Assembly (NCBI GenBank): GCA_022824525.1
Contig: JAJDZT010000063.1
Span: forward strand, 44,875 to 108,874
From: Silicimonas sp.
Lineage (GTDB): Bacteria; Pseudomonadota; Alphaproteobacteria; Rhodobacterales; Rhodobacteraceae
Length of the DNA stretch: 64,000 bases
Direction of reading: 5' to 3'
Shown here: positions 16,855-25,702 of the stretch, in pieces
How the letters are laid out: every line of letters begins with the position of its first letter
Position numbering within the stretch: the first letter of the stretch is position 1
Notes under the pieces: model-generated
Told to the model about the DNA's origin: nothing
Database searches by the model: none
The model's input: the letters and a program-made list of their open reading frames with translations, nothing else
Program-made: the position numbers and the translations under genes

Positions 16855-17564
16855 TGCAGTACGTTCGATCACTTCTCTTCAACGTTTCCATCTACGTGAT
16901 GATGCTGGTCTACGCGATCCTGTTCTTCATTCCGGCCCTGATCAGCCGCGACTGGGCGTTTCGTGCCTGCCATGCGTGGTGCGTCTATGTACGCTGGGCG
17001 CTGCGCTGGATGGTGGGGCTGAAAACTGAGGTGCGGGGCACACCACCCACAGGTGAAGTGGTGATCGCGGCCAAGCACCAGTCTTTCCTTGATATCATCA
17101 TGATCTACAACTCGGTGCCGCGCGGCAAATTCATCATGAAGCGCGAGCTGATGTACGCCCCGATGCTCGGCCAGTATGCGCTGAGGATTGGGTGCGTTCC
17201 GGTCAATCGCGGCAAGCGTGGCGCGGCCATCGAAAAGATGAAGCGGGACGTTGAAAAAGGACGTGCCGAGCCCGGCCAGCTGATCATTTACCCGCAAGGC
17301 ACCCGCGTCGCGCCGGGGGAGAAGAAACCCTACAAGGTAGGCACGGGCGTTCTTTATGAACAACTCGGGCAGGATTGCGTGCCGGTGGCCGCGAATGTCG
17401 GTCACTTCTGGCCAAAGCGCGGCGTCTTGCGGAAACCGGGCGTGGCGGTGGTGGAATTTCTCGACCCGATCCCGGCCGGGTTGCCGGTGAAAGAGTTCAT
17501 GAAAAAGCTCGAAACGCAGGTGGAGACCCGTTCGGACGAGCTTTTGGAGGAAGCGCGGAAATGA
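16854..17564 (+). CDS. plsC: 1-acyl-sn-glycerol-3-phosphate acyltransferase
   Basis: The 236-residue protein shows the acyltransferase motif H75-x4-D80 (AAKHQSFLDI), the glycerophosphate-binding region around YPQGTRVAPGE, and an N-terminal hydrophobic segment (SLLFNVSIYVMMLVYAILFF). It converts lysophosphatidate to phosphatidate in the inner membrane. The ATG overlaps the ftsX stop, and the gene ends by overlapping the methyltransferase ATG. Being downstream of ftsEX could couple phospholipid supply to division. Confidence 0.93.
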   Translation: MQYVRSLLFNVSIYVMMLVYAILFFIPALISRDWAFRACHAWCVYVRWALRWMVGLKTEVRGTPPTGEVVIAAKHQSFLDIIMIYNSVPRGKFIMKRELMYAPMLGQYALRIGCVPVNRGKRGAAIEKMKRDVEKGRAEPGQLIIYPQGTRVAPGEKKPYKVGTGVLYEQLGQDCVPVAANVGHFWPKRGVLRKPGVAVVEFLDPIPAGLPVKEFMKKLETQVETRSDELLEEARK

Positions 17565-18403
17565 CCGGGAATGCGGATGAGGCAGATTTCTGGTCGGGAC
17601 CAGCCGGCGCAAAATGGATCGAGTACGAGGCCGAACAGGACCATTTCCTGAGCACCGTCGCAGCCGCGGTCATCGAGAAGGCCGCCCCGAAGGCCGGTGA
17701 ACGCGTCCTCGACATTGGATGCGGGACCGGCGCCGTCTCGATTTTGGCAGCAGACGTCGTCGGGCCGGGCGGTCATGTGCTGGCCACCGACATCGCCGCA
17801 CCTTTCGCGTCCCGCGTGAAGGAGCGCGCGCGCACGCTGCCGCAGGTTGGCGCTTTGGTCGCCGACGCGCAATCCGCATCCTGGCCGGACGAACCGTTTG
17901 ATATGGCAGTTTCCCGTTTCGGCGTGATGTTCTTCGCGGACCCGGCAGCGGCCTTTGCCAATATCGCACTGGCCCTGCGTCCGGGTGGCAGGATGATCTT
18001 CGCGGCATGGGGGCGGGCTGAAGACAACCCGTATTGGCGCATTCCTCGCGACATGGTCGATCAGTTGATCGCCCCACGCCCACGTCCCTTGCCGAACACG
18101 CCGGGTCCGATGGGTTTGGCGAACGCAGATTGGGCGTTGGAGCAGATGCGCGCGTCCGAACTGTCGGACGTGAGGGCTGAAACACTGGAAGTGCCGCTTT
18201 TGCACGCGGCTGGCGCGGCCGGCGCGGCAGACTTGTCCTTGCGCATCGGTCCGGCAGTGCGCCCCATGGCCGAGGTGGAGGCAACTCCTGAATTGATCGC
18301 GGAGTACCGGGAAGCGGTCACACGCGCCTTCCTGCCCTACGAGGTGGACGGCGAGGCGCGAATTCCCGCCACCATCCACCTCTACACCGCGCGGCGCGCA
18401 TGA
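17561..18403 (+). CDS. Class I SAM-dependent methyltransferase
   Basis: The 280-residue protein carries motif I VLDIGCGTGAVSI (about residue 50), an acidic residue ending beta-2 (LATDIAAPF), and motif IV-like SRFGVMFFADP. This is a Rossmann-type methyltransferase of the UbiE/Methyltransf_11 or _25 group. The substrate is not evident. The ATG overlaps the plsC stop (ATGA), so it is the fourth gene of the ftsE-ftsX-plsC operon, and a lipid or envelope substrate is a reasonable but unproven guess. Confidence 0.85.
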   Translation: MTGNADEADFWSGPAGAKWIEYEAEQDHFLSTVAAAVIEKAAPKAGERVLDIGCGTGAVSILAADVVGPGGHVLATDIAAPFASRVKERARTLPQVGALVADAQSASWPDEPFDMAVSRFGVMFFADPAAAFANIALALRPGGRMIFAAWGRAEDNPYWRIPRDMVDQLIAPRPRPLPNTPGPMGLANADWALEQMRASELSDVRAETLEVPLLHAAGAAGAADLSLRIGPAVRPMAEVEATPELIAEYREAVTRAFLPYEVDGEARIPATIHLYTARRA

Positions 18404-18460
18404 TTCTTGCGGAACGACGGGCAGAAGGTCATATAGTCAGCGGAAATGAGGTGAGCACCG

Positions 18461-19423
18461 ATGCAGAACTATCTCGAATTCGAGAAACCGCTGGCCGAGA
18501 TCGAGGGCAAGGCGGAAGAACTGCGCGCAATGGCGCGGTCGAACGAGGCAATGGACGTCGAAAAGGAAGCCGCGGCGCTCGACAAGAAAGCGCGCGACAT
18601 GCTTTCCAACCTCTACAAGGACCTCAGCCCGTGGCAGAAGTGCCAAGTTGCCCGGCATTCGGACCGGCCGCATTGCGAAGATTACATCAATGCGCTGTTC
18701 ACCGAATACACGCCGCTGGCGGGTGACAGGAATTTTGCAGACGATTTGTCGGTCATGGGCGGGCTGGCCCGATTGAATGACCGGCCCGTCATGGTGATCG
18801 GTCATGAAAAGGGCAGCGACACCACCAGTCGCATTACCCGGAACTTCGGGATGGCGCGACCGGAAGGCTATCGCAAAGCGATCCGCCTGATGGACCTGGC
18901 AGATCGGTTCAACGTTCCCGTGGTGACGCTTGTCGACACGCCGGGTGCATATCCGGGCAAGGGCGCGGAAGAGCGCGGTCAGTCAGAAGCCATCGCGCGT
19001 TCGACCGAGCAATGCCTGAAGCTTGGTGTCCCCTTGGTCTCCGTGATTATCGGCGAAGGTGGCTCGGGCGGTGCAGTGGCCTTCGCGACCGCCAATCGCG
19101 TGGCGATGCTGGAGCATTCGATCTACTCGGTCATTTCGCCGGAAGGCTGTGCGTCAATCCTCTGGAAGGATGCCGAGAAGATGCGGGAAGCCGCGGAAGC
19201 GCTGCGTCTGACCGCGCAGGATCTGCACAAGCTTGGTGTGATTGACCGGATCATTGCGGAACCCATGGGGGGTGCGCAACGCGAGCCGGGCACGACCATC
19301 GAGGCGGTTGGCCGTTGCCTCGACGACATCATCACCCAGCTGTCGCACATGTCGCGAGATGACCTGATCCAGGATCGTCGGAGCAAGTTTCTGAAGATGG
19401 GTCAGCAAGGGCTGGCCGCTTGA
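18461..19423 (+). CDS. accA: Acetyl-CoA carboxylase carboxyltransferase subunit alpha
   Basis: The 320-residue protein matches AccA throughout: N-terminal helical [17 protein letters not shown], then the crotonase-like fold with [39 protein letters not shown] and [10 protein letters not shown]. AccA with AccD transfers the carboxyl group from biotin to acetyl-CoA, committing carbon to fatty-acid synthesis. The TTG of the following gene overlaps its stop codon (TTGA). Confidence 0.97.
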   Translation: MQNYLEFEKPLAEIEGKAEELRAMARSNEAMDVEKEAAALDKKARDMLSNLYKDLSPWQKCQVARHSDRPHCEDYINALFTEYTPLAGDRNFADDLSVMGGLARLNDRPVMVIGHEKGSDTTSRITRNFGMARPEGYRKAIRLMDLADRFNVPVVTLVDTPGAYPGKGAEERGQSEAIARSTEQCLKLGVPLVSVIIGEGGSGGAVAFATANRVAMLEHSIYSVISPEGCASILWKDAEKMREAAEALRLTAQDLHKLGVIDRIIAEPMGGAQREPGTTIEAVGRCLDDIITQLSHMSRDDLIQDRRSKFLKMGQQGLAA

Positions 19424-21231
19424 ACTGGCTTGATCGCGCAAAGCGAGCTGCCGAGAGAGAACTTCGCCGCCTCAGCGCGAGAGGCTATCGGCCAGTTGCA
19501 CAGGCGTTGCCTCAAAATCAGTTGTGGGTGAGTATCGAGAAGATCATCCCGCTGCCCCCAGGAACGGAGCCGGACGGCTGGTATGGTGGCAAGCCGCAAC
19601 TGCCCGATGGCGTATCCTGGCCAACTGACAACGACATACCGATGACGTTTTTCGGTGCGCTGAACTGCGAACGGTTCCCGACGAAACTCTGGGGCGGTGC
19701 TGGTCCGCGCGCGGGTTGGTTGCTCTTCTTCGTGACCTCGACAACCGAGAATTGGGACACATGCCAATGTGCCGTCCTCCATACCGATGGAAGTGGCGCA
19801 AAGAAGGATGTCGAATTGACTGCAGCAACCGCAGAGAACCGCCATTGGTTATGGAAAGAGGATCAAAAAGAAAAACCTGTAAGCGCTGCGCCCTTTCCGA
19901 GGTGGCCGCTACGTTTTCACGAGGAAGAGCGTGGTGAGGAATCGCCGCCACGTCAGACGACGGATGCAAGTAACAAAGCCATTCCGGTTTATCCGGCCAA
20001 CGCAAAGCTTTTTCGGCTCATGCTGGAAGAGATCGCCGAGAAGGCCGTCAAACAGAAGGACGTCTTCCAATCACTTGCAGCGCGTCTGGAAAATGACCTT
20101 GAAAAGGCTAGTCCGCGAGATCAGCTTGCCGTGGAGACAATACATCGCGGCCAGAAGGCGCTGAGGAAAGCCTTGGCAGACTTGCCTGCGCGGCAAGAAG
20201 CATTGTCGCAAATGCTGGCACGTTTCTCCGATCATGAAGGAGAAGGCCCCCTCGACCCCGCGGTTTGGACCGAGTTCGAAGAGGCGTGTAAGGAAGTGGT
20301 CATTCCGGTTTCGCGCTGGTCGCTCGTGCGTCCGGGCCGGCAACAAGTGCGCACAGCATCGTTCGAATTCGAACCCGCCTTGATCGACAAACCTGAAACG
20401 CTCGGCGAGTATTCGGCTCAATTGACAAAAGTGATCTTGGCCCATTCCGAATTCAAATCGCGCGGTCGCCAGTCATCCAAGATAGAAAACGCTCTCGCTG
20501 GTTTGGAACGCCAGTTGCAGCACGAAATTTCCAAGGCGGAAGGTGAAGACGAGCAGTCCGAGTTTCTTACTTTGCTGCGAGAGACCCTTGAAGACAGTCG
20601 TGCCGAATTCGCTCGCGCGACGGAGATTGTTGGCGATGGGTATGACCGGGCAATGGCGGCACGCCATGCCATCGGTGGACATGAAAGACACAGGTTGCCC
20701 ATGTCTGACGCCGAGTGGCGCGAAGCCGCACCCGGTCTCGCAGGATTATTTTTCCCCAACCTCGTCTGGACCGAAGTTGCGCCAAACGTATGGCCGTTGG
20801 AGGAAGTGACAATCCGTGACGCATCCCCACCAGACCTTCTCTATAAATGGCATAGGACGAATTTGGATGCTTTGATGTTCAGGTACGCTGACGACCCGTC
20901 GGGCCTTCCGGACAACGTGCGCGACTATCTGAGCGACAAATACAGTAAGTTTGCGTCGGAACCCCGCGATCGTGTTGGCGGCATTCCGGAGGGGGAAATC
21001 GCCCTCGAATACTTCGGAGACAACATTTATCTCCCGCGCGCCGAAAGGACTCACTCTGTCCCCGAAGCACCTTTCGATTACGACAACGCGCTTCTGCTTC
21101 AGGTGCGGTACAGTCAGCTTCCGGGCTGGATATTCAGTGACGGCGGCACGCTGTCATTTGTTCTCCCTTTTGCCGATCTGAGCGCAGGTAGGTTCGACCG
21201 CGCCAAGGCAGTTATCAGCGACGGCAACTAG
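19420..21231 (+). CDS. DUF1963 (YwqG-like) protein with a large helical insertion
   Basis: The 603-residue protein starts at a TTG that overlaps the accA stop; no closer ATG exists before conserved sequence. Residues about 50-150 look like the start of DUF1963 ([13 protein letters not shown], then a MTFFGALNC strand), and about 555-603 look like its end ([28 protein letters not shown]). Between them lie some 400 residues that are mostly charged and helical, with coiled-coil-like stretches ([20 protein letters not shown]). Average base composition seems lower in GC than in flanking genes. The function of DUF1963 proteins is unknown. The insertion may be a lineage-specific domain. Confidence 0.7.
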   Translation: MNWLDRAKRAAERELRRLSARGYRPVAQALPQNQLWVSIEKIIPLPPGTEPDGWYGGKPQLPDGVSWPTDNDIPMTFFGALNCERFPTKLWGGAGPRAGWLLFFVTSTTENWDTCQCAVLHTDGSGAKKDVELTAATAENRHWLWKEDQKEKPVSAAPFPRWPLRFHEEERGEESPPRQTTDASNKAIPVYPANAKLFRLMLEEIAEKAVKQKDVFQSLAARLENDLEKASPRDQLAVETIHRGQKALRKALADLPARQEALSQMLARFSDHEGEGPLDPAVWTEFEEACKEVVIPVSRWSLVRPGRQQVRTASFEFEPALIDKPETLGEYSAQLTKVILAHSEFKSRGRQSSKIENALAGLERQLQHEISKAEGEDEQSEFLTLLRETLEDSRAEFARATEIVGDGYDRAMAARHAIGGHERHRLPMSDAEWREAAPGLAGLFFPNLVWTEVAPNVWPLEEVTIRDASPPDLLYKWHRTNLDALMFRYADDPSGLPDNVRDYLSDKYSKFASEPRDRVGGIPEGEIALEYFGDNIYLPRAERTHSVPEAPFDYDNALLLQVRYSQLPGWIFSDGGTLSFVLPFADLSAGRFDRAKAVISDGN

Positions 21232-21502
21232 CAAGTAATCGTGGGCAGCGCACATGCGCTGCACCCGCCGGCCTTGAAGATGTCCGAATGCTCTATCTGA
21301 GTTGAATTTGTGTTCTGGTTTCATGCGATCCCAACATCTCGCTATTTCCACCAAATCCGGTGATTAACCTCTCGTGCACCACAGCGCGCGGCTGCGTGGG
21401 CAAAACGGTCGGAGCCATTCTCCAAACGCGTACAAATGTGGACAAGCTCACCGTGCGGAGCCGCAACCCCCGCTTTACCTGGCCGTTCGATTGCCGGACG
21501 CT

Positions 21503-23422
21503 TCAGCTCGCAAGGATGTCTTTCATCTGGCGGCCGAGCTCGTCCTGCCAGGGGCCGCGAATCTCCCGGACCCGTGCGACGTATTCTTCGTTGTCTGCGG
21601 GCGGGATCGCCGGATCGTAAGCGCTCGCGACCTCCAGCATGGCCTTGCGGTCCATCTCGTTGAAGGCGTCGACCAGCAGATCGGCCTTTTCGCGTGGAAT
21701 GCCTGTTGCTTCGAAGGCAGACCGCCCGATCCGGAGCGCACTGTCATAGGTTTCGCGAATAATGTCGCGGCATCCGATCTCCCAAAGCTCATAGACGTGG
21801 TGCCGATTGCGAGCGGCCGCGATGACATGAAGGTTCGGGTAGTTGGTCAGGGCATATTCGGCCAGCTTCGTGACCTGATCCGGGCTGTCGATGCAGATGA
21901 CCAGAACCTTCGCCCGGTCGATCCCGGCGGCCATCAGAAGGTCCGGGCGCGTGGCGTCACCGTAATAGACGCGTGCGCCGAATTTTCTCAGGGAATCGAT
22001 CTGGGTCGAGTCGAAGTCGATAACGGTCGTCTTGTATCCGGCAGCCAGCAACATGCGGTCCACTACCGTTCCGATCCGGCCATACCCTGCAATGATGACT
22101 TCGCCGGGTTCGTCGATCGTGTCTTCCTCGCGCGCTTCTTCAGCCACAGCGCGGGCGGCAATGACGCGGTCGTAGAGGATGAAGAGAAGCGGCGTCAGCA
22201 ACATCGAAATCGCGATTACGAGCAAAAGCTGATCGGACACTGCGGAAGGCAGCACATTGTTCGCGACCGTGAACGACAGAAGGACGAAGCCGAATTCACC
22301 GGCCTGTGCGAGGCTGAGAGACAAGAGCCATCGGTCCGTGCCCCGCAGTCCGAATACGGTGCCCAAAACGAAAAGGACGCCGATCTTGATCGCAATCAGC
22401 AGCAGCACCAAGAGGACCGTCAGACCCAGAGCGCTCCAGAGCAGCCCGAAGTTGATGCCTGCCCCCACCGTCATGAAGAACACCCCGAGGAGCAGACCGC
22501 GGAATGGATCAAGGTCGCTTTCAAGCTCGTGCCGGTACTCGCTGTTGGCAAGCACGACGCCGGCGATGAAGGTTCCGAGGGCTGGAGAGAGCCCGACAAG
22601 CGACATCAGAAGGGCGATGCCGACCACCATGGAAAGTGCGGTCGCAACGAAAAGCTCGCGCAGACCCGCAGTTGCAATGAAGCGGAAGGCCGGGCGGGTG
22701 AGATAGCTTCCTCCGAGAATAACGGCCGCAATCGCGCCAAGCGTGACAAGTGCCGTCTGCCATCCGTTCAACCCGTCGACGAGGCTCATCGACGCTCCGT
22801 GCCCGTCGCCGTGGTGGTCGTCGCCGTGGCTGTCGGCTCCGTGCCCATCGTCCGCGATGGTTTCGACGCTGTGCTGCAGCTCTACGGACTGCTGGAAATC
22901 AGCAAGCTCGGGGAGGGCCAAGAGCGGGATGACCGCGAGAATGGGGATGACGGCGATATCTTGTGTCAGCAGGACGGAGAAACTCGATTCGCCGCCGCGG
23001 CTTTTCATCAGCCCTTTTTCATTGAGGGTCTGAAGGACGATTGCCGTGGACGAAAGCGCAAGAACCAAGCCGATCGCAAGCGCGACATTCCAGCTTTGAC
23101 CGAACAGAATGGCCAGGCCCATGACGGCGAGCGTGGTCAGGACGACCTGACCGCCACCAAGACCCAGAAGCTGGGTACGCATGCCCCAAAGGTGTTTCGG
23201 TTCCAATTCCAGCCCAACGAGAAACAGCATCATGACCACGCCGAATTCCGCGAAATGCTGGATCGACACGACATCGACGCCAAGCAGAGCGAGCACGGGG
23301 CTGATGACGATGCCCGCGATCAGGTAGCCGAGCACCGAACCGAGACCAAGCCGCGATGCGATGGGCACGGAGATGATCCCGGCGAAGAGAAAGATGAATG
23401 CGAGGAGGAGGAAATCGGTCAT
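21503..23422 (-). CDS. CPA2-family K+/H+ antiporter with RCK domain (KefB/KefC-like)
   Basis: The 639-residue protein has about 12 membrane segments of the CPA2 antiporter fold, including LVLALSSTAIVLQTLNEKG and a VLLTQDIAVIPIL stretch typical of KefB/C. A Rossmann RCK/TrkA-N domain follows (VIIAGYGRIGTVVDRMLLAA, near residue 435) with IDFDSTQ after beta-2. It should expel K+ in exchange for H+ under nucleotide or ligand control. An unusual cytoplasmic or periplasmic loop near residues 190-210 is rich in His and Asp (DDGHGADSHGDDHHGDGHG). KefB versus KefC cannot be told apart here. Confidence 0.9.
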   Translation of the reverse strand: MTDFLLLAFIFLFAGIISVPIASRLGLGSVLGYLIAGIVISPVLALLGVDVVSIQHFAEFGVVMMLFLVGLELEPKHLWGMRTQLLGLGGGQVVLTTLAVMGLAILFGQSWNVALAIGLVLALSSTAIVLQTLNEKGLMKSRGGESSFSVLLTQDIAVIPILAVIPLLALPELADFQQSVELQHSVETIADDGHGADSHGDDHHGDGHGASMSLVDGLNGWQTALVTLGAIAAVILGGSYLTRPAFRFIATAGLRELFVATALSMVVGIALLMSLVGLSPALGTFIAGVVLANSEYRHELESDLDPFRGLLLGVFFMTVGAGINFGLLWSALGLTVLLVLLLIAIKIGVLFVLGTVFGLRGTDRWLLSLSLAQAGEFGFVLLSFTVANNVLPSAVSDQLLLVIAISMLLTPLLFILYDRVIAARAVAEEAREEDTIDEPGEVIIAGYGRIGTVVDRMLLAAGYKTTVIDFDSTQIDSLRKFGARVYYGDATRPDLLMAAGIDRAKVLVICIDSPDQVTKLAEYALTNYPNLHVIAAARNRHHVYELWEIGCRDIIRETYDSALRIGRSAFEATGIPREKADLLVDAFNEMDRKAMLEVASAYDPAIPPADNEEYVARVREIRGPWQDELGRQMKDILAS

Positions 23423-23541
23423 GAAGGGAGGCTATCGGGCTTTATGCATAACGGGAAGACAGAACGCGCCATTCGGGAGGCTCTTGACTTCGAACTTTCC
23501 CCTGCGGCTTATTTGATGGGCAGCGCTCAAGGAATGGGAGG

Positions 23542-24510
23542 ATGCCCTTGAAGCCTGAAGTTCAGCACTGTGATCAAGTGCACCGGACTGTCGGATCGGG
23601 TTCGGCAGCCGCGAAATCGCGCCTTGCGGCGTCATGGCGGCGGTCTTCGGTCTTGCACGGGCTCGATCCTGCCTCTCGCGAGGTGTCCGCAGCCGAGGAG
23701 TTCGGGGCGATCGCCGGACGTCGCGAACGTCTGGGCCAGTTCGTGGACATCGCACAACCCAATCTGGACCGGCTCTTTTCACTGGTGGGGCGTTCAGGCT
23801 GCGGCGTTGTCCTGTCCGATTGCGACGGTGTGATCCTTGATCATCGTTACGCGACCGGCGATGTGTCTTCCTTCGAAAGCTGGGGGTTGCGGCTTGGCAG
23901 TGACTGGAGCGAGGCGCGCGAAGGCACGAATGGCATTGGCACCTGTTTGGCGGAAGAGCGCGCGGTAACGATACATCGCGATCAGCATTTCATGGCGAAG
24001 AACATCGCGATGAGTTGCATCGATGCGCCGATCTTTGGCGCTCATGGCGAGTTGCTGGCCGCGCTGGACGTATCGTCTGCCCGCGTTGATCAGACCGAGG
24101 CGATCAACGATCTGATCTTCGCCATGGTCGTGGAAACAGCCCGCAAGATCGAGATCGAGAATTTTCGCGCGGCCTATGCGACGTCCCGCATCGTCTTTGC
24201 AGACCAGGCGGTTGACGGTGAAGAAGGCAGCGTTTTGCTGGCCGTGGACGAGGACGACATCGTGATCGGCGCAACCCGCGCGGCGCGGCGGGCGTTTGGG
24301 CTTACGGTGAGCGGCGCGTTTGATCCTTTCCCCGCCAGCGACGTTCTAGGTCACGAAAATGAACATCGCGGTTTTGCAAAGGGTGAACGTGCGGCCGTTG
24401 TTCGGGCGCTGACGCGCGAGAAAGGCAATGTGTCGAAGGCCGCGCAAGCCCTCGGCGTCTCCCGCGCCACGCTCTATCGGCACATGAAACGGCTGGGCCT
24501 CGAAAAGTAG
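23542..24510 (+). CDS. GAF-domain transcriptional regulator with Fis-type HTH (AcoR-like, no AAA+ domain)
   Basis: The 322-residue protein has a central GAF-like sensor (about 70-200: GCGVVLSDCDGVILDHR, then EGTNGIGTCLAEERAV, a signature of AcoR-type activators). It ends in a Fis helix-turn-helix (KGNVSKAAQALGVSRATLYRHMKRLG). The sigma-54 AAA+ module of full-length AcoR is absent, so it should act with another sigma factor or as a repressor. It directly precedes coxG-S-L-M on the same strand, with a palindrome between, and is the likely cluster regulator. ATG 23542 follows GGGAGG. Confidence 0.85.
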   Translation: MPLKPEVQHCDQVHRTVGSGSAAAKSRLAASWRRSSVLHGLDPASREVSAAEEFGAIAGRRERLGQFVDIAQPNLDRLFSLVGRSGCGVVLSDCDGVILDHRYATGDVSSFESWGLRLGSDWSEAREGTNGIGTCLAEERAVTIHRDQHFMAKNIAMSCIDAPIFGAHGELLAALDVSSARVDQTEAINDLIFAMVVETARKIEIENFRAAYATSRIVFADQAVDGEEGSVLLAVDEDDIVIGATRAARRAFGLTVSGAFDPFPASDVLGHENEHRGFAKGERAAVVRALTREKGNVSKAAQALGVSRATLYRHMKRLGLEK

Positions 24511-24518
24511 CCGCAAGT

Positions 24519-24534
24519 GTCTCATAGGTGAGAC
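24519..24534. promoter_or_regulatory. Palindrome GTCTCA-N4-TGAGAC between regulator and coxG
   Basis: GTCTCA (24519-24524) and TGAGAC (24529-24534) are exact reverse complements with a 4-base spacer, 9 bases after the regulator stop and about 75 bases before coxG. Outer CCGC and GCGG could extend a stem. No T-run follows, so an operator for the GAF-Fis regulator is favoured over a terminator. Confidence 0.5.
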
Positions 24535-24607
24535 TCGCGGCTTGGTCAGACTGGTTTTCCCCGCAACCATTTGTCTAGGGTTCTTGCACACTTGATGGGA
24601 GGTGCAC

Positions 24608-25129
24608 GTGAACCTGACCGGCTCACGAGATTTGAGTTGTGCACGTGACGTCGTTTGGCGCGCGCTGATGGACCCTGATGTGTTGCGACAGTCTGTGCCT
24701 GGCTGCACCGAGATGGCGGGATCACCCGAGGACGGATTCGACGCTACCGTGGTCCAGAAAGTGGGCCCGGTGAAGGCGACGTTCAAAGGACGTGTGACAT
24801 TCGCCGAAATCGTGGATCACGAAAGCCTGACACTCAGTGGGGAAGGCAAGGGGGGTGCGGCCGGTTTCGCAAAAGGCGGGGCGCGCGTGACGCTCACTGA
24901 TCTTGACGCGGGCGGCACCAGACTGAACTATGAGGTTGATGCCGCCGTGGGTGGCAAACTTGCCCAACTGGGCAGCCGCATAATCGATAGTTTCGCCGTA
25001 AAGATGGCAGATCAGTTTTTCGCGACGTTTCAGGACGTCATCGATCCCAAGCCGGACGAAGAGATAGAAGAAGCCGAAACGAACGATACAAAAACCAAGA
25101 CTTGGCTCAGTCGATTGCGCACAGGGTGA
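24608..25129 (+). CDS. coxG: CoxG family protein (CO dehydrogenase accessory, SRPBCC fold)
   Basis: A GTG at 24608 follows GGGAGG with good spacing; the in-frame GTG at 24602 is too close to it. The 173-residue protein has the CoxG pattern: [16 protein letters not shown], an SRPBCC-type beta fold ([24 protein letters not shown]), and a helix [17 protein letters not shown], then a short charged tail. In Oligotropha, CoxG helps recruit CO dehydrogenase to the membrane. It precedes coxS by 26 bases. Confidence 0.88.
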   Translation: MNLTGSRDLSCARDVVWRALMDPDVLRQSVPGCTEMAGSPEDGFDATVVQKVGPVKATFKGRVTFAEIVDHESLTLSGEGKGGAAGFAKGGARVTLTDLDAGGTRLNYEVDAAVGGKLAQLGSRIIDSFAVKMADQFFATFQDVIDPKPDEEIEEAETNDTKTKTWLSRLRTG

Positions 25130-25155
25130 GCCGCGACATTCCTAGGGAGGAAAGA

Positions 25156-25626
<471 letters not shown>

Positions 25627-25702
25627 TTTTGGGCGTCCGCGTGGACGCCGGACTTAGCGAGGGACCGCTATCCTGCGGGGCCCAGCCAAGGGAGGAATAT
25701 TC

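Noticed and set aside
21374..23551. 725-codon open frame antisense to the Kef-type antiporter
   Set aside because: The antiporter frame has membrane segments and an RCK domain; the opposite frame is low-complexity and charged.
5375..24537. Shared 9-mer TGAGACTCG upstream of tpa and downstream of the GAF-Fis regulator
   Set aside because: One shared 9-mer is likely by chance in 64 kb, and the surrounding symmetry differs.
24535..24607. Sigma-54 promoter before coxG
   Set aside because: No GG-N10-GC pair with correct spacing was found, and the regulator lacks the AAA+ domain needed.
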